Notes under the pieces: model-generated
Database searches by the model: none
What the model saw: the letters and a program-made list of their open reading frames with translations, nothing else
Told to the model about the DNA's origin: nothing
NCBI GenBank assembly: GCA_023052935.1
Contig: CM041292.1
Location: 139,142,951-139,206,950 of the forward strand
DNA from: Piezodorus guildinii
Lineage: Eukaryota; Arthropoda; Insecta; Hemiptera; Pentatomidae
Direction of reading: 5' to 3'
DNA: 64,000 bases
Shown here: positions 39,515 through 50,500 of the stretch, piece by piece
How the letters are laid out: every line of letters begins with the position of its first letter
How positions within the stretch are numbered: position 1 is the stretch's first letter
Translations under genes and position numbers: made by a program

Positions 39515-39829
39515 AACTTTGTTTGAAGATAAGAAGTAAGTACCTGCGACTTTGAGCCAATTTAAAGAGGTGTGACAAAATTATTAGGAAATATTGCAAG
39601 ACTCGAAAGCTGACGAAAATTCTAGATTAATTAAAAACACACTAAACAATTTTCACAATAGAGTGTAAAAAAATCGAAATGGACTTGGAACACCCTTTGC
39701 CGTAGAGGCATTTTTGGAAAATATATCATGACCCTGTTTCTATCTTCTATGAAAATGAATGTAGTATATCCTAAAACATTGAAGTAGTTTAAAAAATAAT
39801 TAATAATAATAAAAATAATTGGTATAATA

Positions 39830-41091
39830 ATATTTTCCAAAAATGCCTCTACGGCAATGGGTATTCCAAGTCTATTGTGAAATTTGTTTAGTGTTTTTAA
39901 TAATTTAGGGACTTCCGTCAGCTTTCGAGTCTTGCAATATTTCCTAATGATTTTGTCACACCTCTTTAAATTGGCTCAAAGTCGCAGGTATCATGGTAAA
40001 ATTCCAGATGACTAGGTTCAAAGGCGGCTTTATATAACTTCTTATCTTCAAACAAAGTTAACATTGAAAAAGAAATTATACTGAATTGCGATTAAAGCAT
40101 TTATTTTAGATCAAATTACTAATAAGATTAAATTAATAATAATATAGTATATACGATAATAACTAAAGTTTTTTGCGGTTATCATCACTCTCAATTACAG
40201 CTTTGAATGTTACATAAGTACTTTTATTAGTGCTTTACTTCACTTCATTATAAAGAATTAATTTTATTATTATTATTTTTTAACTTTCAATGTTTTGGAA
40301 TAATAGCAAACTTCTTTACTTAGAAAATAAAAACATAATCAAGAAAAACCAATGAGTCATTCCATAACTGTAGTACCTAAACACTTCACTGTAAATGCTT
40401 AAAATTCAACATTTTACCTATTCTTGAATGCATAGTGTTTATTTTCAGATAGTTGGTTTGAAATTTTAAAATATTTACTGAACTTTACTTTCAATATATA
40501 AGATTATAAGCTCAAGAAAAATATATCAAATGGATAATGTTTCTTTTCTTTTTTAATATAATTTATAACTGCATTTTGCATTAATGTTTTTCATTTCCAA
40601 CAAATTAATTAATAACAAAGAAATATTTGTTATATTATTTCATTATAGAGAAGAGAACTGTATGAGAGTTGATATATGTAAATAAATAGATATTCGTATT
40701 TAAAGAAATTATTTCAACAATATTTGAATCATATTTAAAAATAAATTCATAAATATTAAGTTTTATGTATTTATGTATTAATACGACCGTATTCGAATTC
40801 ACGCCTGCAAATGCGCACATATTGACTTGTACAGACCCGTATACGTTTTTAGACCAGTGGAATACGGCCCACAACAGTGGAATATGACCGTATCCCTTTG
40901 CATACCTGTGAAATTCGGGCGTATACCTGTCTACATCTGTGAGTATATTCGTATTCGTATATTTTTTCGAAATACGAATGCATTCGTATTCTTTTTTGAA
41001 ATACGATTGCATTCGTATTCTTATTTACAAAACTCGATCTTCCTGAATGCATTCGTATTCGTATATCCGAATGCGATTTCGCCCATCTCTG
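39830..41091 (-). repeat. Right arm of the foldback (uninterrupted)
   Basis: A contiguous inverted copy of the left arm that preserves the pre-insertion sequence at both LINE sites. Confidence 0.88.
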
Positions 41092-41409
41092 TATTTTAGA
41101 TATTAGATTACTATAATTTAGTTTTCTATGAATTTTCTCACTTGTCGTATACATAGCAATAAAGGTATGTAACCAGCGACTATACGTGTTGAATGGTACT
41201 TCCCAACTGATGTTTTCTAACCGTGTTGGCCAATATGGTTTGCCTCTCTACAACTTGTTTGGCCAACCAAGTTGTAGCGTGTATGGAGTTCTTGATAGTG
41301 CTTTTTGTTCAAAAACAAGCGGAATGGGGGTTTGGTCGGTGATTCGAGGAGCCCAAAAGCGGATCTTGACCGAGAGGTTAGTCTTCGGGAAGTTCCACTT
41401 TGGCTTCTA

Positions 41410-41970
41410 GAAACCACGTGGTTACACTGTTTGTTTGTTTGTTTTGGTTTTAAGGCGTAAAACCCTAACGTCATCAACGCCTAGACACTATATGCATATT
41501 CAACCTTTATAAGAAAGAACTATTAGGTAATGAGTAATTGAGAGAAAGAAAAAAAAGTAATAAAAAAAAAAAAAAAATAAAGATAAAATAAAGTAAAAAA
41601 AATGTTTATGTAAACAATAGTTTAAAAAGGTAATGCTAGTAATGCTAACTGACTAGGAATGGTCTTTATAATTTTGGTAATAATGACTGCTCCTTAAGAA
41701 AATCAAAAACTAATTCAATGGTTTTCTCTCTATCACCCAGCACCGCTGAAATATTCGGCTTAGCCCAATTTTATTCAGGTATGATGAATAATAAGGGCAT
41801 TCTTGAAAAATATACCAAATGGTAAGGGTTCCATCACAGTGCCGGCATCGGGGCACCGGCTGCCTAGCAAAAAGATAAGAGTGCGTCAGCCGCGAGTGTC
41901 CTATCTTTAGCCGGGTCAATGCGACCTCCTCCCTCCGTCTGCTACGGCTAGATGTAGACCAGGGGTTCAC
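41410..41970 (-). mobile_element. 3' fragment of the I-like LINE
   Basis: The frame 41710-41970 (SRRREEVALTRLKIGHSRLT followed by HSYL and a RCRHC zinc-knuckle-like pair) aligns with the C-terminus of the LINE at 26700. The tail at 41430-41460 shows the same TTTTACG-CTTAAAACC sequence and (CAAA)n end. An A-rich, degenerate stretch follows. Confidence 0.8.
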
Positions 41971-41979
41971 TACGTGATA

Positions 41980-43265
41980 ACACTATACTGAGCAAATCTG
42001 CAATGAATCAATGTTTACATCAAAACATTGAAACAAATTGATGAGAATATGTGGATAGCTTAGGATAATATAAAAGCAAAAAAGTGACCGCCCAAAACCA
42101 TATTAATTGCTAAAAATAAAAGTCTGATTATTCATCGAATGGGATAACCTTTGCTTATTTCTGATTTTTTCGGGACGCACAATAAGTGTTTTAACTATTC
42201 GCCGCGTTCTAAAAAAATATGGCGAAATGAAAAACATGGTACAAGAAGTCCGGAAAAAAATCTTTCAGCAGGCATGTCAATAAGAGAATAGTCTGAATGT
42301 CTGCAACATTTTTTAAAAAGGAAGTTGATGAATTTAAATGTTTATAGATGAATTCCATACTAAAATACGTGGTTGCCATGGGAAAAAATATGGTTCCTAT
42401 ATGACCTTTTGAAAATCAACGTCTCAATTGTTTCATGACCATAATTCAGTCTTATGGAATGAGCATGGTTTTACATGTCAAAGGCTTACAAAAACAGTCT
42501 GAGAATTTTCGGACTATTATATAGTGTGAATCAGAGTGTATAGTCTGATTAATGAGTCTACGGCAAGTACCGAAAAGTTAAGTTTATATATGTATATTGC
42601 TTACGTAGCTGTGCAAAAGATCAATAAGAATTGAAATTTTGAATAATAAAATAGAACAAAGAGCGGATAAAATATCATTGTATGCACATACATATCCCTC
42701 AATAACTTTAGGTATTGCTGGTACACTATAACCTTGGCGCCGTATCTGCTCTAAAAAATTAGCATGTTACTTTTTTATTACATTCGCTTACCTATGTCGT
42801 CCGAAACATTTGCAAGTATCGAAAATGAAAATTGAAATTTTTCAAGAGAGTAAGATAAAGCAAGTAAAACGAAGAAATATATTTGATAATTGGTCACATT
42901 CCATACTTTATTCGAGGCATTTCCGGAAATTCTTAAGGGGATAGATTTTCGACAATTTGCCACAAGCCGTATCGTACTAAAGCTATACTACGGAATACTA
43001 AAGCTAAGTATCGAATCTGAAAAACGAGATTTTTCATATCCGATAGTTGGAAAAAAGTATTTGCTTAATGCATAGATTGCATACTTTTCAAGAGTGAGTC
43101 ACCAGATTTTCAGTTCTTTCTGGCTTATGGGATTGTAGGAACCGAATGAATTTGTGGATTATTTATATTTTTTTATAATAAGACATGTTATTAGGTCTTT
43201 GAAATTTCAAAATACAAATAAGTCATCTTCATCATTTTAATACACCGAATAATAACAGTATTATT
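41980..43265. other. Spacer, nothing recognised
   Basis: AT-rich with no supported exon. Short broken frames around 42120-42500 are vaguely transposase-like but have no diagnostic motif. Confidence 0.3.
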
Positions 43266-43267
43266 TT

Positions 43268-43475
43268 TACTTTCACTTACCTATATATGAAATATATAGT
43301 AAGGAATAATATTGCGATCGTGAATATTTTCGAATTCCAGTTTTCACCGAAAATACACTTTTTAGAGTTCCCTGAGTCCAAATGACCAAGTCCTTCAAAA
43401 AGGTCTGTGTGTGGTAAGTCTATTACGAAAAATCGTATAGTACTAAAATTTCATATTTAAGACAATACGCTATAA
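43268..43475 (-). repeat. Family-X repeat, hairpin-end fragment
   Basis: Begins CTTTCACTTACC with a CTTACCTATATAT/ATATATAGTAAG hairpin followed by ATTGCGATCGTGAA, as in copies 1 and 2. It is truncated after about 200 bp. Confidence 0.65.
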
Positions 43476-43479
43476 TAAA

Positions 43480-44556
43480 ACGCATGTTTCTATTGAAACA
43501 TTCTGCCAGATCATTTCTAAATGAACTCATAAAATAACCATTCTAGCTTCTGAATAACATTCTGTTGTGTAAGTCTAAAGCTTTGCAGCCTGACCCAAAA
43601 GTTCCTTTTCCCTTAATGGCTTGATTATGAGAATACCCATTTCACCATTTATTGGGATTGGATGGTGAGAGTATTTCCTTAAATTTGATCTATTTAGAGT
43701 TGTCAACCATTAAAAGCTTCATTCTTTGAATGTTTTTTTAGAAAGATCCAGATGTTTAAATATTTTGAAGCAAATTGATTGGACAGTAAAATTAAACACA
43801 ATACAAAAAAAAATTTTTTACTTTACTAATAATAACAATAATTAAGGACCACATCAAATAAATTTGCTTTAAAAAGAGCTTTATCACATAAAAGAGTAAC
43901 AAAGAAAATTATTTGGACAAAATATACATTCATAAATTCAGCACCTTCAAGAAAATTATTTTTTTAAAATACCTGGAAATGTCATTTCAGGATAAAAATA
44001 ATGCAGAAAAAAGAATTAGACGTTAAACACAATTGAACTGCATTTTTATTAAATATACGTCAATTCATGAAAAACATTATACAAAATTACATTAATAATT
44101 TTTAAATAAATATAATTAAACAACTTACTCAAAAAAAGTAAGTATAAAAACAGGAACTTTGAATAACTAAGTACAAAACTATAGAGAAAATATAAGTCAC
44201 TTTATGTTTTACAAAACACAGTTAATAACTAGAATAAAAAATATTTACCAATTAGTTGTATTTACTTGATCAATCAGTGCATTGCAATATTAAAGACATA
44301 TAAATAACAAAAACATTTACATTAGAAAACACAAAAAAATAATATAAATAAGAGAACTTAAGAATCACAGTAAACATCTGAACTATTTTTTGATTATATG
44401 ATAGAATATGAAAACAAGTTTATACTATAAAATGTTGAATTGTGATGAATATTAAAGAATGATATAATAGCTGTCTTTTGCATCTTTAAGGACTGTATCA
44501 TAAACTTAAATTTCATTTACACTATAAAGCTATACTATTGTTTATCTTCCATTTTT
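43480..44556. other. AT-rich 3' flank of gene B
   Basis: No open frame. AATAAA in minus orientation at about 44045-44050 and elsewhere could end the gene B transcript. Confidence 0.35.
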
Positions 44557-47500
44557 TTATTTTTTCCCATCTTTCTTTGCATTTTTGCGGGGTCTTCCAA
44601 GATTCTTTTTTTTAGCACTCTTCTTCTGCAATTCACTTGGCTCCGTAAATACTGAACTTTGGTTTAATTCTGAACTCATCAGATTTTGACATGTTTTAAT
44701 ATTCAATTCACTTTCATTATTATAATTTTCATTAGATCCAATTCTTGATTCATTATCTTCTAAAATATGTTTAGTTGAAGTACCTGAAACTGGTTCATTG
44801 TTGGAAACATATTTACTTATTTCAGATAACTGTGATTCAGCAATGCTGTTTGAGATTGTATGAGATGTACTTCTGGTAATTTCATTTATTGAATCAGTTT
44901 TATGTTCCATCATATTTCTTGAAATATCTTTCAAGAGCTCGAGTTCTGCAATGCTGATCATAGGTGTGGAAGGGTATGAAATCTCACTGTGTTTGATAGG
45001 TCCAGCTTCACTTGGAGGTGTTGAACTAATTCGTTTTTTCAAGGGAAGAGGAGAATCTTTTTCTACAATACTCTTTTCTAAAGATCTTTTTGATATTCCT
45101 GCAACCTTCAATGGCTGATTTTTTTCTTTTTCTTGGAGAGATGAATGAGATATCTGATAATTTTTGAAGTATTTAAGAATTGTATGATTAACATCTAACA
45201 CGATTCTGTTCGCACAACACTGTAAGCAATAACACCTTGTTTGTAAATCTGATTTAACCATAAAACCATCTGGTGGTAAGTGATTACTTGCAGAATAAAA
45301 ATTTCTAATTTTTTCTTGGTAAACAAATGTCAAGTGATCATTGTGAAGAGTATTCTCATGCCGCTTCCTTTGATCCTGTGCCATATTAAATTTACCTTTG
45401 TTTATATCATAATTGTTAACTTTTAATAATTGTGGGGGAAACATATTTTTCTCATTTGAAAAATTTTCATTTCTTTGTGACAGTAATGCAACAATGTCAT
45501 CAACTGTGTCAGTTGAATTACTGTTGCAGGTAATTTTCTCAATATAAGTCAAGGCACCTTTAAAAGCACGTGAAGGGATAGGCATTTTCTCAAAATTATA
45601 TTCCAAAAATCCAAAATCATTCTTCTTAGTAAGCTCAGATATAGCTTTGTGCAGAGCCATGTCAATAATTTTCTGATAAAATTCCAATGATGCAAATGTT
45701 TTGCTATAATCATTTGTCCTCATAACTTTAGGAAGTATTTCTGAAAATGAAAGTGAAGTTGTATCACAGGTATTTGTTCCACGAATTGAAACATTTGAGG
45801 ATGTTAAAGAAGGCTGATTGTTTATAACAGGTAAACTAAAAGAATGATTGGTTACTGGTGAGAAAGATTGAGAACAAGTAATGGGTGCTGCTATTGGAGC
45901 ATTAGTTGTGGGAAAACATTTAGGAGTTGTGTTAACTGGCAATCGGCTGTGTTGAGCATCTGTTTTGGGTAAATCAGGTTCAAACCCATTGTTTTTCCTT
46001 CTTATTGATGAATATGGTGGTAATTTGGTACATGGTAATTTTGGATCATTTTGAACAATATTGGGAGTAGAAACAGCAGTTCTTGACATAATTTGAGACT
46101 TGGAAGTAGGAACGCTGTAACCTAAAGTTCTGAATGAATTATTATGCTCCTGTGTAGGGATGTTAGACAAACTTTGCACAGTTGGATTATCATAAGCAGG
46201 ATTAGTATTGATGAGAACATAGTCTGGTAGTGAATCAAGAGATTGTTTTCTGGAGGAACCTTGAGCAGTTGAAGCATTCCTACCACCCCTACCTCTTTTT
46301 CTAGTCTGGGTATCAAGATGTGTTGGGTCACCACAGTACCCAGAAGGCAAAGATATAGGCAGTGGATGCTCGGATGGATCAGTTGAACAATGGGGATTGA
46401 TTGAGTTTGGATATTCACTTTGTGTTCCCCTGATTTGTGGAACATTATTTTTAACTGGTTCATCAGCATAATAAGAAAATGAGTCATTGGCTAGAGGATG
46501 ATTCTGCCGGTGTGGATTAAAGAGTACTGGATGAGGTTGATGCATTGAATGAATTTGCTGCATTGGATGAGATTGCTGCATTCGATTAGGTTGTTGTATT
46601 CGGTGAGGTTGTTGTATTAGATGAGGTTGCAGCATTTGGTGAGGTTGCTGGATTCGGTAGGGTTGCTGCATTTTATGAGGTTGTTGCATGCGGTAGGATT
46701 GCTGCATTTGGTGAGGTTGTTGCATTCGGCAGGGTTGCCCCATGAGATGAGGTTGCATATGATGATGTTGCTGCATTGGATGAGGTTGCTGCATAGGGTA
46801 AGATTGCTGCATCGGGTGAGATTGCTGCATAGGATGTGGGTTTTGCATAGAGTAATTATGTTCTTGTAAACACCGTACTGGATTCATGCCCGGAACCTGA
46901 TTAAAGGGATCCTGATTTGAATTATTTAACGGAGGATAATATTTGATTGAAATATCTCTTACAAACAAGTTATCATCTCTAGAACCTGGATCTGAATCAT
47001 TAACAATGCTACTTTTCAAAATTGCTCTTTTATTTAAAAGTGTCATTGGAAAATTATTCGTTATATTAGCTCCTGAATAATTACTGTGGGTGGGCAAAGA
47101 ACTTCTTGGGGGTAGCAATCTTGAAGGAGTTTCTCGGGGTGAAATTGAAGAAAGTTCTTGAAGAGTTCGGTTGATTTGTCTTTTATTCTGAAGGCCAGAA
47201 GTCATAAAAGGCATTGTATTTAATGGTAAAATTTTATTGTAAGAGGTTACATTTGGCTGACATTGTACTTCAGGGGTATGCCAGTCACCATTGACTTTAG
47301 AGGTTTCATTTTCATAACAATTTGAAATACTGCCAGCAGGTCTTACTGATATAATAGATACTTCATCATCCTCTGCATTTTTCTGGTTTTTGTTTTGTAA
47401 TTCTTTTCTGATTACTTCTGAAATCGATACATCATTGTTTTGAATGTTTTCATTAGGATCAGAAACTGACACTATGGTGTTTTTCCTATCTGCTGAAGAA

Positions 47501-50500
47501 ACAAAATTGATTAGATTTTTAACATGTTCACGAATATGTTTTTGATGAAATTCATCATTTCTCATATTATTTGGCAAATCAGCAATTGAAATTTCAGTAA
47601 TAGTTCTACACGTGAATCTATCTCCTCTGTTCCTTGGATTTGAACTGGTTCTATATGTGTTTGCCCTTTCACGTGCTTAATCCATGCACTGAAAATATCA
47701 TGAAAAAGTTTAAACTTTTCATTCTGTTCTGAGAGAGTTTGAGTAGATGTATCCATTTTACTTGGTTTGAAATATTCATGAGACATTAGATCCTTCAATA
47801 GAAATTCTTCAAGAGGACCACATTTATAATGATTACTTTTCATAGTTTCAATAATTTGTTTATGTTTTTTTTTCCGAAAGTATGATTTTCTGCAGGCCTG
47901 CCAGGATTCCTTTTAAAGCCTTAATATCAGCCATATCTTCATGTTTTGGTTCCTAAAACATTAACCATAATTAAAAAAAAGATAAATTAAATTAATTACT
48001 AAAAAGTATGTGTACCAATCTTAGAATAGTAGACCAAAGAATTAATCATAGATGTTGTTTGATGGTGCATTCATTGAAGTTTTTCTTGAAGAGAAAAGTG
48101 ATCTCTTCAACCCTAACTTCTCCTATCATATATAGTACTACCTATTACTATATATAGTATTACCTATGGGTAATGTGAACTTGAAAAAATTATATTCATA
48201 ATTATTTCTATTATAATATTATTTAGACAAATAAAAGTAAGTACTTATACTATTTCCTTACCAGAGTCTATCTTGATTATTAGCTATTACCTTCATTATT
48301 ATTAGCCATTCCCATATTAAAATATTTGAAAGAATAATTATTATAGTATAAATGTAACCATCCTTGATCATAGATCATACTTTTAATTTTAATTGTAATG
48401 ATTTTATTTTTAAATGTTTGTAACTAGCAAATATAACGTTAAAAATACCTTAGTTGTGACAGATGATATAGAAACAGATTCTTTGGGAAGACGTGTTTCT
48501 ACTATTCTTGTACGTTCCAAAAATGCCTAAAGCATAAAAAGATATAAGAAACAAACATCATAGAAGACAAAAAAACAAGCTATGAGGATATAAATAAAAA
48601 TATTATCTATATTTTATTCTGTTTTGTTTTCTATGAAAAGGATATATGCAATGCAGGCATTAAACCTCTTTTCACCTAAGATCCAATAGAGCTAAATTTC
48701 AAAATATATTTAACAACTATGTAACTATCTAATCTTTTATTATCTAATTTAACAACTATCTTTTCTTTCTTTTTTCATTTTTCTGCTAAACAGCCTTTGA
48801 TTTGGTCATATATTAAAGACTGTGAAGTCCGAAATCATTGATTTTTATTTTATTCAACATACAGGCCATACCATTATATTGGGTTGTCTGGTAAATAATG
48901 CAGGATTTTTGTTTAAAAATAAAGAAGTACAACTGTCTTATTTATTTAAAATAGTCTCCAATACTGTCAATACATTTCTGCTAAGATGCTGACAACTTTC
49001 CAACCTCTAGGAATGTTAATATCCAAAATCATGTTTTCTAATGACTTTTGTTGAGACTCTCTCCGTCTCTCTACTGAAATTGTTTTAATGCTGCACTCAT
49101 CCCAGACTTGATTGATTTTTCTGGCTGTTATAAACTTTTTGTTTGACAGTTTAGCTCTAATTAATTTATCGTGTAAGAATTAAGAGATTTAATAGATGTT
49201 TTAGAGTGATTCTCTGTGTGTAAAAATATTTCTGAGGACATTTTTTACTAAAAAAAAATCAAATTAAAGTTTTGCAAAGTTTTTACAGTTTTATCTAGTT
49301 TGAAATAAACTTTAATCCTTAAGATTTAGTTTTTATAACAAGGCTTTTAATTTTGACTGAAACATCTGTTTTCAAAGAAAGATCAAAACTATATATTATT
49401 AATAATAACCTTATTGTATGTGGTTTTTGTTTTAACTCTTAATTCATTTTATGACTTGTTTCATTACATATTCTTTTGAAAACATGAGGTTTCTAACAAT
49501 ATATCTTACATCTTTATTATTGCTCTTATTTTCAAGTGTCTTCAGCATAGGACAACATTTCAATTAGTTGTTATCCTTTAGTTGATTATCAAATTGTTCT
49601 ATATAAACAGTCAAATCTTTTTTATTTTTTTACTACAGCTACTAATAATTCACAATGACCAATTAGTTCAAATTGAACCAGTTTGAAATATTTTAGCATT
49701 GAAGCCTTCGAAAAATATTTCAATGAGGAAAACCTATCTGATATTCTTCTTCTTTTCTGGTGCTACAGACAGAACTGGTCTTGGCCTACTTCAACATCTG
49801 TTGCCACAGGGATCTCTCCTCCAACAAACGAATGCCTGCCCTGTGTGTTGTTTTCCAATTTCTCTCTCCATCGGGCTCTGGGTCTGGCCCACTGCTCTAG
49901 GGCAAAGATATTTTCTTTGTATACTTCTTTTACCTGCCTATCTTCATTTATTAGGTTGACGTGGCCAAAACATTTCACCCAACTGGTTATCAAGCACTAA
50001 GTTTAACAGCAAGGGAGCCAGCGTATCTTCTTGTCTCAATCTATTTTTTATTTCAAAGGGCTTGACAGTTCTCCATTCACTCTTACTTGACGGTGGGTTT
50101 ACCTCATTGTCATTTTCATCAAAACTATTGGTTTAGGAGGGATCTTTGCTTCTTCCATAGCCTTTTAAACAATAGATCTATAGGTTGTGTCATATGCAGC
50201 TCTGGAGTCAACATCTTTTCATTAATCTGCCTGAGTGTGTAGATTGGGTCAATGGTTGATCTGTCACCTTGAAAACCATACTGGTATTCCCCAACGGCCC
50301 TTTCATAATATGGTACAAGTTGATTGTACAATAATGTTGCAAAAACTTTGTATACAACATTGTTTGTTTGTTTATTTAACATCACTTTATGCTACTATGG
50401 CTAATCGGATGATGCTATAGTGGGAGTCCTAAATTTTTCCAATCCAGGTTTTATTAGGGATCTTTAACGGGTGCGTGACATCGAGACCACCTTTTAACGT

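Larger units (their letters stand above)
34696..39724 (+). repeat. Left arm of the foldback (interrupted)
   Basis: Uninterrupted pieces: 34696-35231, 36084-36591 and 39515-39724. It matches the reversed right arm at roughly 95% or better over most of its length, and lacks about 45 bp near 39530 that the right arm keeps. Confidence 0.85.
34696..41091. mobile_element. Large foldback element with hAT-like termini
   Basis: The left arm (34696-39724, minus two LINE insertions) and the right arm (39830-41091) are inverted copies of each other, each about 1.26 kb, around a loop of about 105 bp. The right terminus reads CAGAGATGGGCGAAATCGCA inward, matching hAT-type CAG(A/G)G-ATGGGC ends; the left reads the same with two changes. 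Both ends contain dense ATACGAAT/ATTCGTAT motifs, which could be transposase-binding subterminal repeats. No transposase and no convincing 8-bp target duplication were found. The frames at 34696-35151 and 40635-41012 are the same repeat on opposite strands, not genes. Confidence 0.8.

Noticed and set aside
42120..42500. Broken frames suggestive of a Tc1-type transposase
   Set aside because: No catalytic motif, inverted repeat or consistent frame could be read.
46621..46869. Leucine-rich open frame antisense to gene B
   Set aside because: It is the complement of the 18-bp hexapeptide repeat; the periodicity explains its openness.
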